A DNA stretch of 64,000 bases, from the NCBI GenBank assembly GCA_000149265.1, contig CH000026.1, positions 24,261-88,260 on the forward strand. Reading direction: 5' to 3'. The notes under the pieces are model-generated. The model made no database searches, was not told the origin of the DNA, and saw nothing but the letters and a program-made list of their open reading frames with translations. This stretch comes from Ciona savignyi. Taxonomy: Eukaryota; Chordata; Ascidiacea; Phlebobranchia; Cionidae. Position numbers and translations under genes: made by a program. Positions within the stretch are counted from its first letter, which is position 1, and each line of letters begins with the position of its first letter. Shown piece after piece: positions 41,201 through 47,689 of the stretch.

Positions 41201-43002
41201 GATGATAACAACACACTAAAATAGCTTAGGTAACCCGACGGTGGGCGCACCGGGTAATCTGACAATTGTCCGTGTGTTAATGCCCCCTGCATCTTTCCAT
41301 TTAAGCAAATAAACATTCTATACCAGACCACAAATTGTCTGCCAATTGAAAATGTGCTATATAAATACAACAAACATCTCTTTATGTTCCTCTTTGTCAG
41401 ATTTAATTCATTTTCTGTTATTAAATACTGGGGGAAAAATTAACAAATTAAAAAAATATGTTTATTGATCTATTTCCGATATCTGCTTTTATCCAAGTAT
41501 TTGTTCCTGCCAGCTGCCCATCTACTGCCGACCGAGCTGCCATTGATGTTGTGTCCAACTACCAGTCGATGGAGGTCAAAGCTGGATTTAAATCATTTGT
41601 TTGGGTCAACACGCCAACGCGCAGCATTTACATTCACTGCACTGTATCCGTTTGTTTGAGTTCGGTTTCCAATTGTACTGGACCGGTATGTTGAAATTTT
41701 TTTTACATTAACTTTATTGAAGTATCTTGGTGGTTGGTAGATTGCGTCATGTCCAAGGTCGTAACCGCCAACCAAGCAGCTGGATGTTTCACATCAACAT
41801 TTTAGAAAACGACTTTTAATGCAATCCCACTTAGAACAAGATACTAGACTCATCAGACCACTTCACCCTTAGTAGAATAATTTAAGACCCCTATACAGCA
41901 CACATTATTACCCCTAACAACACTGGGTGAGAGATATTCAGAGGTGTGAATGGTATGAACATGAAACTATTAACAATACGGAAAGAAGTGAAGCTACAAT
42001 GGAAGGCTTGTATAAACCACAATATTTTTGCATTGTTACTAGGTATGTGGAGGCAGAAAGCGAAGAGACCTAGGATTCGACAAAGATCCTAAAATTTATT
42101 CGGTTGGTCCAGTAATAATCGAGACACCATGTGATGCGGTAAACGTTCACCTATTTTCCCGTTTGTGGTTTATCTAAGATTTTTTTCAGTATACCTAATT
42201 TTTATTGAGTTTGCCTGGGTATTTTCGTCTGTTTATTCCCTTATAGGTTACCAGGTACCTTGTAAGTGGACAGAACCAAAATAGCTACAAAATAGCTAAA
42301 TAACGAGCATTTTCGATCCTACAACACTTTGGTTACACTCATTGCTTAAAAACAGAATCGTTTCAAAACCATTAATTCAAACCCTGTGCTGTATTGCACA
42401 CTCATTTTAAGGTTTAAACTTGAATTTTGCAATTGCAGCCTGGTGTTTGTGACCACCAGTGTAGTATGGACGACCAATACCAAGCCGTGTGCTCATGTTA
42501 TGCTGGGTTTGCTTTAGGCCCAGATGGACGGACATGCGTGGAATGTGAGTATGCTTGCGAGGTGATAAGATAGATACTCTTTTTAATCGCGTGAATGTAG
42601 AGGGATAATGGTCGCTATAACGGATAGGCAATCGTTACCTCTAACCTACCATCACTACAGTTGCTAAGGTTACCCGACGGTGGGCGGGAAGTAGTATGAT
42701 GATTACCTGTATGTTAACAAACCTTAATTGTTTCTATGCTCCGGGATAAACACGAATATCCTATCTTGCCTTGATTTGTACTGTAATGTGGATATAACCA
42801 CCATTATCATAAGACACTTTCACTGTTGTATAATATTTTAACAAATCTATTTTTCACAGCACTTTATGAACCTAGTGATCAAAGCGCCGTTTTCTCGGAC
42901 AAAGCATTGACCGTGGTGCTGATTGCGCTGATGCTTGCCACAGTCGGTATACTTATTTTCAGACGTAGAAATGGGAAAAAGTTGGCACTCAGCGAACCAT
43001 GA
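14275..43002 (+). CDS. Copy 1: CAP/CCP/EGF/NIDO-AMOP-VWD/SEA-like/ZP transmembrane protein
   Basis: 47 exons and about 7,030 coding nt (about 2,340 residues). Order by residue: signal peptide ([18 protein letters not shown]), CAP 25-255, EGF, four CCP (298-525), EGF and calcium-binding EGFs (526-763), NIDO (764-975), AMOP (976-1139), VWD (1140-1412), cadherin/Ig-like segment (1413-1536), EGFs (1537-1808), SEA-like (1809-1934), ZP (1935-2229), RKRR site, EGF, transmembrane helix and a short basic tail. All junction phases agree except exon 37/38 and a one-base insertion in exon 41. The protein is type I, extracellular. AATAAA lies 54 bases after the stop. The architecture is not one I recognise as a named gene. 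A gamete-coat or recognition role is inferred from CAP plus EGF-ZP content. Confidence 0.88.
14650..14922 (-). mobile_element. tRNA-headed SINE in intron 1 of copy 1
   Basis: Nearly full length. No counterpart was seen at the same place in copy 2 intron 1, which has a different SINE at 59425-59660. Confidence 0.85.
15015..15100 (-). repeat. tRNA-like relic beside exon 2 of copy 1
   Basis: The minus strand reads GCATAGCTCAGTTGGTTAACGCC (A-box-like TAGCTCAGTTGG) and later GTCGGATCGAAAC (B-box-like). It ends five bases before the exon 2 acceptor region. The matching place in copy 2 (59027-59100) holds GCATGGCTTAGTCGGTTAATGC, so it predates the duplication. Confidence 0.6.
15294..15545 (-). mobile_element. 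SINE in intron 2 of copy 1
   Basis: Starts ten bases after the exon 2 donor. It has lost a short central part (AATTTAGTAGAACCCATTAA is missing). Confidence 0.85.
15550..16930. other. Intron 2 remainder
   Basis: AT-rich, with a short local repeat of CTTGAATACGTATTAAAA (16098-16170). I see no gene or mobile element. Confidence 0.5.
17376..17665 (-). mobile_element. SINE in intron 4 of copy 1
   Basis: Full length, with a short duplicated end (GTTTATTCATGTTTATTCC). Confidence 0.88.
19350..19585 (+). mobile_element. Degenerate SINE in intron 8 of copy 1
   Basis: Recognisable head (CGCTTGGTGGGTGAGAATCG), core and GATATTC tail, but strongly diverged and shortened. It lies in the block absent from copy 2. 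Confidence 0.7.
20424..20705 (-). mobile_element. SINE in intron 10 of copy 1
   Basis: Nearly full length, 20 bases after the CCP2 donor and inside the block absent from copy 2. Confidence 0.87.
21378..21477. other. Assembly gap (100 N)
   Basis: Round-number placeholder in the intron between CCP3 and CCP4 of copy 1. The true length is unknown; no exon is missing relative to copy 2. Confidence 0.98.
22431..22705 (+). mobile_element. SINE in intron 13 of copy 1, absent from copy 2
   Basis: Inserted after CCCAATAAA. In copy 2 the flanks CCCAATAAAC and CTGAATCTGCTCTGGCACC are contiguous, giving an empty site at about 53890-53915 (minus strand). Confidence 0.88.
23025..25724 (+). other. Copy 1 exons 14-17: calcium-binding EGF repeats
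   Basis: Exons 23025-23162, 23790-23915, 24552-24770 (two EGFs) and 25607-25724. Each has the cbEGF start DVNEC, DINEC or DIDEC and the N-x-GS-F/Y hydroxylation-type stretch ([40 protein letters not shown]). Confidence 0.93.
25256..25555 (-). mobile_element. SINE in intron 16 of copy 1
   Basis: Full-length inverted copy ending about 50 bases before a cbEGF exon. A more decayed plus-strand piece lies at 24880-25000. Confidence 0.87.
26515..26650 (-). mobile_element. SINE 3' part next to a NIDO exon
   Basis: Truncated inverted copy that stops 30 bases before the exon at 26682. Confidence 0.75.
27196..27485 (+). mobile_element. SINE in intron 19 of copy 1
   Basis: One of the best-preserved copies, with head GCCCGGTTGGTCTAGCGG and tail GGGGATAAAGATGAATATCC. 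Confidence 0.92.
27755..28050 (+). mobile_element. SINE in intron 20 of copy 1
   Basis: Diverged head, well-kept tail. It is one of two plus-strand SINEs in adjacent introns of the NIDO segment. Confidence 0.8.
28338..28442. repeat. AATAAGCCATGYCCAT tandem repeat
   Basis: Five units of about 22 bases (AATAAGCCATGCCCATAATAA type) in intron 21 of copy 1. Confidence 0.9.
28509..29867 (+). other. Copy 1 exons 22-24: AMOP domain
   Basis: Exons 28509-28724, 29430-29585 and 29748-29867. Cysteine pattern and motifs [20 protein letters not shown], then [16 protein letters not shown], then [11 protein letters not shown], ending in [12 protein letters not shown] before the VWD start. The exon 29430-29585 frame is fixed by phase and by the double cysteine, not by the longer overlapping frame in that interval. 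Confidence 0.85.
28775..29055 (+). mobile_element. SINE in intron 22 of copy 1
   Basis: Nearly full length, from TTGGCTTAGTCTGGTGG to ACATGAATATCCTAT. Confidence 0.88.
30653..30835 (-). mobile_element. SINE head half in intron 25 of copy 1
   Basis: Starts abruptly at GCAGTGTGTTGTGTATGATAG and keeps the tRNA-like head; the tail half is missing. Confidence 0.8.
30893..31015 (+). mobile_element. Third tRNA-like SINE family
   Basis: CTGCTTGGTATAGTGGTAAAAG (A-box-like, Gly/Asp-tRNA style) and GCCGAGTTCAATTCCC (B-box-like) are followed by GTGTCCCTAGGCAATACACC, a version of the same GTGTCCTTGGGCAAGGCACTT core carried by the main SINE. Confidence 0.6.
31048..31335 (+). mobile_element. SINE in intron 25 of copy 1
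   Basis: Full length (CTGACTGGTTAGTCTGG to ATGAATATCCTAT), directly after the third tRNA-like family copy. Confidence 0.87.
32215..32375 (+). mobile_element. SINE central part in intron 27 of copy 1
   Basis: Contains GTCGCCAGCTAGTCGGTTG to TAGCTTCGGTAACCTGAC; both ends are lost. Confidence 0.78.
33605..33905. repeat. ATTTCTACCATATCTTGAAAAT tandem repeat
   Basis: About nine units of 30-36 bases, AT-rich, in intron 29 of copy 1. Confidence 0.92.
33946..34660 (+). other. Copy 1 exons 30-31: cadherin/Ig-like segment
   Basis: Exons 33946-34122 and 34467-34660. [18 protein letters not shown] and ITIEVSDG match the beta-sandwich linker that follows VWD in mucin-like proteins. It leads into CNCSGNGDC, the start of the next EGF block. 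Confidence 0.75.
34672..34960 (-). mobile_element. SINE in intron 31 of copy 1
   Basis: Begins 12 bases after the exon donor. Nearly complete, with moderate divergence. Confidence 0.85.
35262..35515 (-). mobile_element. SINE in intron 32 of copy 1
   Basis: Lacks the AACCCATTAATCCGCTGGG part; otherwise head and tail are present. Confidence 0.85.
37236..37520. repeat. 39-bp minisatellite starting at an exon donor
   Basis: About seven units on AACTATGTTTTCTATGGTTG plus TTATTTAAGTGTGGATGGG. The first unit overlaps the donor of exon 35 (GTAAGTGTGGG). 39 is a multiple of three, so a periodic open frame runs through it, but it lies in an intron. Confidence 0.93.
38203..38881 (+). other. Copy 1 exons 37-38: SEA-like module
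   Basis: Exons 38203-38383 and about 38684-38881. [39 protein letters not shown] and LLIEINQAI resemble SEA domains (conserved G-S-x-I-V and a C-terminal helix). The phases at the 38383/38684 junction do not match (2 against 2). Because copy 2 shows the same mismatch, a missed small exon or an unusual splice is more likely than an error. Confidence 0.7.
38446..38636 (-). mobile_element. SINE in intron 37 of copy 1, absent from copy 2
   Basis: A central deletion removes the GGGTTACCGGAGC part. The phrase AGAACCCATTAATCCGCT is duplicated. The equivalent intron in copy 2 (53355-53533) has no SINE. Confidence 0.83.
39265..41685 (+). other. Copy 1 exons 39-44: ZP domain
   Basis: Exons 39265-39388, 39616-39799, 40170-40328, 40616-40790, 41067-41137 and 41514-41685. 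ZP-N part: [41 protein letters not shown] part: [62 protein letters not shown] modules polymerise egg coats and other matrices. Exon 40170-40328 has one extra base relative to copy 2. Confidence 0.9.
40820..41055. repeat. 43-bp intronic minisatellite, copy 1
   Basis: About five units on TATATACATGAATACTAACTT plus AGTAATATGGTGCACTGTAAAG, in the intron before the exon at 41067. The same array is longer in copy 2. Confidence 0.9.
42043..43002 (+). other. Copy 1 exons 45-47: furin site, EGF, transmembrane segment
   Basis: Exon 42043-42138 carries [11 protein letters not shown], a consensus R-x-K/R-R furin site just after the ZP module, as in egg-coat ZP proteins. Exon 42439-42544 is an EGF ([20 protein letters not shown]). 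Exon 42860-43002 encodes a hydrophobic helix ([18 protein letters not shown]) followed by [13 protein letters not shown] and a TGA stop. Confidence 0.92.
42140..42438. other. Intron 45 of copy 1 with truncated transposon end
   Basis: Contains AATCGTTTCAAAACCATTAATTCAAACCCTG, one terminus of the hAT-like element that is much longer in the matching intron of copy 2. Confidence 0.55.
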
Positions 43003-43055
43003 GCCTCATTTGTTTTAATTTAATATGTTTCTATGAGTATACGGATAACACGTCA

Positions 43056-43061
43056 AATAAA
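43056..43061 (+). terminator. Poly(A) signal of copy 1
   Basis: AATAAA 54 bases after the stop codon; copy 2 has AATAAA in the matching position (47639-47644, minus strand). Confidence 0.7.
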
Positions 43062-43126
43062 TACTTACCTGGAACATTATGTGTTACTTTTCTTGCTATT
43101 CGTCGCTTGTGCGCGCTTTACCTTGT

Positions 43127-43430
43127 AGGATAGGATATTTGTATTTATTCCGTCAATGGGAAAACCAAGGGGGTTAACACACGGGCAATCGTCAGATCAC
43201 CTCGCGCCCATCGTCGGGTTACCGGGGCTATTTCAGTGTGTTGTGTATGATAGACACGTTCCTTCAATTTGGTAGAACCCATTAATCCGCTGGTCTCAGG
43301 CAATGTCCGTGAAGTGCCTTGCCCAAGGACACCACCGACTAGCTAGCGACCAGTTCCGCACCTGCAACCTTTCGATTGAAAGGCGACGCACTTACCCGCT
43401 AGAGTGGCTAGACCAACGGGCCGGACAATA
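43127..43430 (-). mobile_element. SINE just downstream of copy 1
   Basis: Full length, 65 bases after the poly(A) signal; absent beside the copy 2 stop. Confidence 0.9.
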
Positions 43431-44237
43431 GGAAAACCGCATAATTTTTAAACTCGCGATAAAGATAGGTATTCAATGAATTGATTATAAATCTCTATGT
43501 ATATTAAAAACGACTGGCGACATAGTAATCAGCATATTAAATGCGCGTTTATTACGTCACAATGGGGTCGTCAGCCATTGGTGGAAGGGATCACGTGAGT
43601 CTTCAGATAAGTTTTTGTTGTTGTGTAGAAATGTGTATATAGTAGCCTACTAATGTACTCTATTGTCAAACTGTGATATTTAAAAAGACGAAGGAAAGTT
43701 TTAATAATAAAGTTATACTTGAGTACTGACTCGATGTTGTAGAAAACTTAGTTCCCTATTTACGGCGCCATTCTTTAGCAAAACCGCAAATCATCATTGA
43801 ACAACCCAAGCGCTGAAGGAAATGGAAAATGTGCGGTTGGCAAACTGATATGACGTAAGTTTAGTTGATTTATTTTTAGCCCAAGCATTAAATAATATAA
43901 AATTGACTTTTTAGGCAAATTCTTGGCGATAAATCTAAGGGAATTCCCCTGGGATGTTAAAAACCAAAACGGTATTTTTTACAAAAAAATAACTTTTTTA
44001 GGCATAGCGCTTGAACGGCTGCTCCAATTTTATTCAGATTTGGTGGAATGTAAGTGCATTACTCGCTGATATAACAATTAGAATAAATAAAAAAATACCT
44101 AGGTAAATACCCTAAAAATAAAATTTTGTTCTCAAATCATGATTGTGACAGGCATGCCATATCGCCCCGACATCTACTAGAAATAATAACGAAATCGTAA
44201 TGAAACTTTGTCATTTGTTGGACAACATGGTCTAGAT

Positions 44238-45040
44238 CAGTGGTTCTTAAACTTTTTCAGTAGCGCCCCCCTTGAGATTTGTGATTCATGCTCACGCCTC
44301 ACCTACTCAAAAATCAAATTTACGAAAAATAGAGCAATAATTTATTTGCCATTACCCTGCTTAGTGTAAAGGATGCAAGGGTTCGCGAACCGTTTTTTAA
44401 AGTTCGCGAATTACAAAATTTAACTCAATCGCGAAAATATAAATTACCGTTACTGATTTCGCGCACGTTTAAAAATAAATCATCAACACAATATAATATA
44501 ACATATTTTGCCTTCATCATAACATTTAACAATGGAATTACTATTACATTTATTTACCTTGCTTTTGCATTATTGACACTATTAAGCATTTCTATCACAA
44601 CGCAACAATAGCCATTATGCGTTAATATACCACGATTTCTTTATTTATGATTGGCGGAGATGCGACACACCTCTTTATAATAAGGTTATATGGTGTTTTA
44701 ACAAGTAAGATTACTCGTTTCAAAGGCTTCGTTTCGTCGATATTCGTCCTATCCTACACGCATTAACTCACGACACGTTTATTGTAGTTGATCATTACTA
44801 CCTAATAACGGTACTGTTTGCTCTAATGAATTATCTTTCTTGCTTTAAAGATTAGTTTGAGAGGTTCTAAAACCGCATTCTAAGGCAATTTAACATAGCT
44901 AAAGCGCAAAAACGATTTTCTCGTATCCCACGCATTTCGCGAATCGTTTCAAAGTCGTTAATTCGAACCCTGCAATATGTCACTGTCATGCTCGCGCCCC
45001 CCTTGAGAAGCTTCCACGCCCCCCAGTTTAAGAACCCCTG
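44238..45040. mobile_element. hAT element (non-autonomous), 8-bp target duplication
   Basis: Ends CAGTGGTTCTTAAAC and GTTTAAGAACCCCTG are inverted repeats of the hAT/Charlie type. They are flanked by a perfect 8-base duplication GTCTAGAT (44230-44237 and 45041-45048). Removing the element restores the 335-bp repeat consensus. No transposase frame is visible. A second element (termini near 44376 and 44974) is nested inside. Confidence 0.88.
44376..44976. mobile_element. Nested element with CARGGTTCG termini
   Basis: Ends GCAAGGGTTCGCGAACCG and TTAATTCGAACCCTGCA are imperfect inverted repeats. The interior (CATTCTAAGGCAATTTAACATAGC, ACGCATTAACTC, AATAGCCATTATGCG) is shared with the larger element at about 48232-49600. 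Confidence 0.65.
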
Positions 45041-45883
45041 GTCTAGATATTCAGAAACCAAAAGTTTGGGTGATAAATCCAGGGAAATTCCCCTGGAACG
45101 TTAAAAACCAAAACGGTATTTTTTTTCCAAAAATGTAGCTTTATTTGGCATGACGCTTGAACCGCTGTTCCAATTTTAATCAGATTTGGTGGAATGCTAG
45201 TGCATTAGTCACTGCTTTACCTCTTGGAAGTAATTAAAGAATTACCCGGGGAAATACCCTAAAATTCTAATTTGATCCTAAATCATGATTGTCACAGGCA
45301 TGCCATATCGACCACATCTTCAACGAGGACTTGTCAAATCGCATTAAAACTTCAAGAGTTCTTAGATAACATTACCCAGATATGTAAGAAATATAAATTT
45401 ATCTACTAAACCGAAGGAGATTCTCCGAATCCGTAAAAACTTAATCGGGCTGTTTCCGGAATTTAGCTTCATTTCACGTCAGCGCTTGACAATAGGCTTT
45501 AATTTAAAACATTTTTGGTGAAATAACTCGATTAGCCTATTATTTTTTTACACACATGGAAAATAAGTTTGGTTTGATAACTATGGGACCCATGCGTTTA
45601 TGCTTGCAGAAACAAAACTATGGCAGTCCGGTTAAAACGTTCTGGAATTTTGGATAACATGGACCTTACGTGCACATATCTGACAATAACATATATTGTG
45701 TAATTGACATGGATAACTAGATCGGATTGTTACCTCAGGGACCCATGCGTTTATGCCTGCAGAAACAAACTACATACTCGGTTTATAAAATACAACTTGT
45801 GGTTGGGGACCCTGCTCGCATAATTATATATCATACAAAATGTGTTTTACAAATAGGGGTGGTTACACACGTGGTTGACACTC

Positions 45884-45983
45884 NNNNNNNNNNNNNNNNN
45901 NNNNNNNNNNNNNNNNNNNNNNNNNNNNNNNNNNNNNNNNNNNNNNNNNNNNNNNNNNNNNNNNNNNNNNNNNNNNNNNNNNN
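45884..45983. other. Assembly gap (100 N) at the dyad axis
   Basis: Flanked by GACACTC on the left and AGAGTGTC on the right, which are reverse complements, as are the next 140 or so bases outward. The centre of the palindrome therefore lies in the gap. Confidence 0.95.
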
Positions 45984-46189
45984 AGAGTGTCCCGTCTCCG
46001 TTTAACCAACACTATTTGTAAAACACATGTCGTATGCCATATATTGATGCTACAGGGTCCCTTGTAACCTCAATTTGTACCTTATAAACCGAGTATGTCT
46101 ACTGGTTTCGCAAGCATAAACGCATGGGTCCCATAGTTATTAAACCAAGCCAAAACAGCCCGATTTAGTTTTTCATGGCTTCGGGAAAT

Positions 46190-47560
46190 TCTGTCAGAAT
46201 CATGATTTGAGAACTAAATCTTATTGTTTATGAAATTTTTCAAGGTACTTTTTTTATTTCTTTACATTCCATCAAATCTGATTCAAATTGGAGCAGCCGT
46301 TGAAGCGCCATGTCCAAAAAAGCTTTTTTTTTGGAAAAAAATACCGTTTTGGACTTTTGGTTTTTAATGTCTCAGGAGAATTCCCCTGGATTTATCACCT
46401 AAAATTTTAATTTCTGCATATATAAACCATGTTGTTCTAATAAACAAATTTTTTTTATTTCCATTACTTCTCTTGGTAGATGTCGGTGCGACATGGCATG
46501 CCTGTCACAATCATGATTTTAGAACAAAATCTTATTTTTTAGGGTATTTCCCTAAATATTTTTTTTATTTCTTTTAAGTGTTAAATTAGTGGTTAAGGCA
46601 CTAACATTTCACGAAATCTAATAAAAAATGCAGCGGCCGTTCTAGCGCTATACCAAAAAAAGCTATTTTTTTAGAAAAAAATACCGATTTTGGTTTTTAA
46701 CGTTCCCGGGGAATTCCCCTGGATTTATCACCCAACATTTTGGATTCTGCATATCTTAACCATATTGTCTAACAAACCACAATTTTGATAGCAATTCTAT
46801 TACTCCTTTTGGTAGATGTCGAGGCGAAATGGCATGCCTGTCACAATTATGATTTGAGGAAAAAATCTTATTTTTTAGAGTATTTCTCCAGGTATTTTTG
46901 TATTTCTTCTAGGTGTTAAATCAGTGACTAATGCCCTTACATTCTACCAGATCTGATTAAAATTGGAGCAGTTGTTCAAGCGCTATGCCCAAAAAAGCTA
47001 TTTTTTTAGAAATAAATACCGTTTTAGTTTTTAACGCCCCGGGGGAATTCCCATAGATTTATCACCCAAAATTTTGATTTCTGCATATCTAGACCTTGTT
47101 GTCTAACAAAATACAAATTTTACTGCGATTCCATTACTCCTCCTGGTAGATGTCGGGGCGACATGGTATGCCTGTCACAATCATGATTTAAGAACATATT
47201 CTTATTTTTTGGGGTATTTCCCCAGGTATTTTTTATTTCTTCTAGGTGTTAAATCAGTGACTAATGCCCTTACATTCCACCATATCTGATTCAAATTGGA
47301 GCAGCCGTTCAAGCGCTATGGCCTAAAAGCAATTTTTTTAGAAAAAAATGACCGTTTTGGTTTTTAACGTCCAAGGGGAATTCCCCCTAAATTTATTAAC
47401 CAAACTTTTGGTTTCTGCATATCTAGACCATGTTGTCTAAACAATCACCAAGTTTCATTGCGATTCCATTATTCCTTCTGGTAGATGTCGGGGCGCCATG
47501 CCATGCCTGTCAAGCGTTTGACGAAGAAAAAAACGAAAAAAAAGAAGAAAAAAAAACGGA
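46190..47560. repeat. Tandem ~335-bp repeat, about four units (right of axis)
   Basis: TGTCGGGGCGACATGGCATG recurs at about 46482, 46818, 47153 and 47487 (spacing 334-336). Each unit also has GGGGAATTCCCCTGGATTTATC and AAATTGGAGCAGCCGTTCAAG. The array ends in CATGCCTGTCAAGCGTTTGACG and an A-rich tail. The same ending occurs at about 61000-61060. Confidence 0.9.
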
Positions 47561-47638
47561 CAAAAACAATATGTGTCCCATTTTTTCAAATGGGGACCCA
47601 TAATAACCAACGCCCAATATTTTCTGAATAGTACAGTA

Positions 47639-47644
47639 TTTATT
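47639..47644 (-). terminator. Poly(A) signal of copy 2
   Basis: TTTATT on the plus strand is AATAAA on the minus strand, 46 bases after the copy 2 stop. Confidence 0.65.
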
Positions 47645-47689
47645 TAGTTGACATATTCTCCGAGTACTCGTAAACAAAACATAGCCTAA

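Larger units (their letters stand above)
43900..45400. repeat. Two units of a ~335-bp repeat (left of axis)
   Basis: Units at about 43910-44230 and 45049-45400 share GATAAATC...GGGAATTCCCCTGG, CGTTTAAAACCAAAACGG-like, CCAATTTTA..CAGATTTGGTGGAATG and ATCATGATTGT.ACAGGCATGCCATATCG. They were originally adjacent; an 803-bp hAT element now separates them. The family is not recognised. They are inverted relative to the right-of-axis units. Confidence 0.85.
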
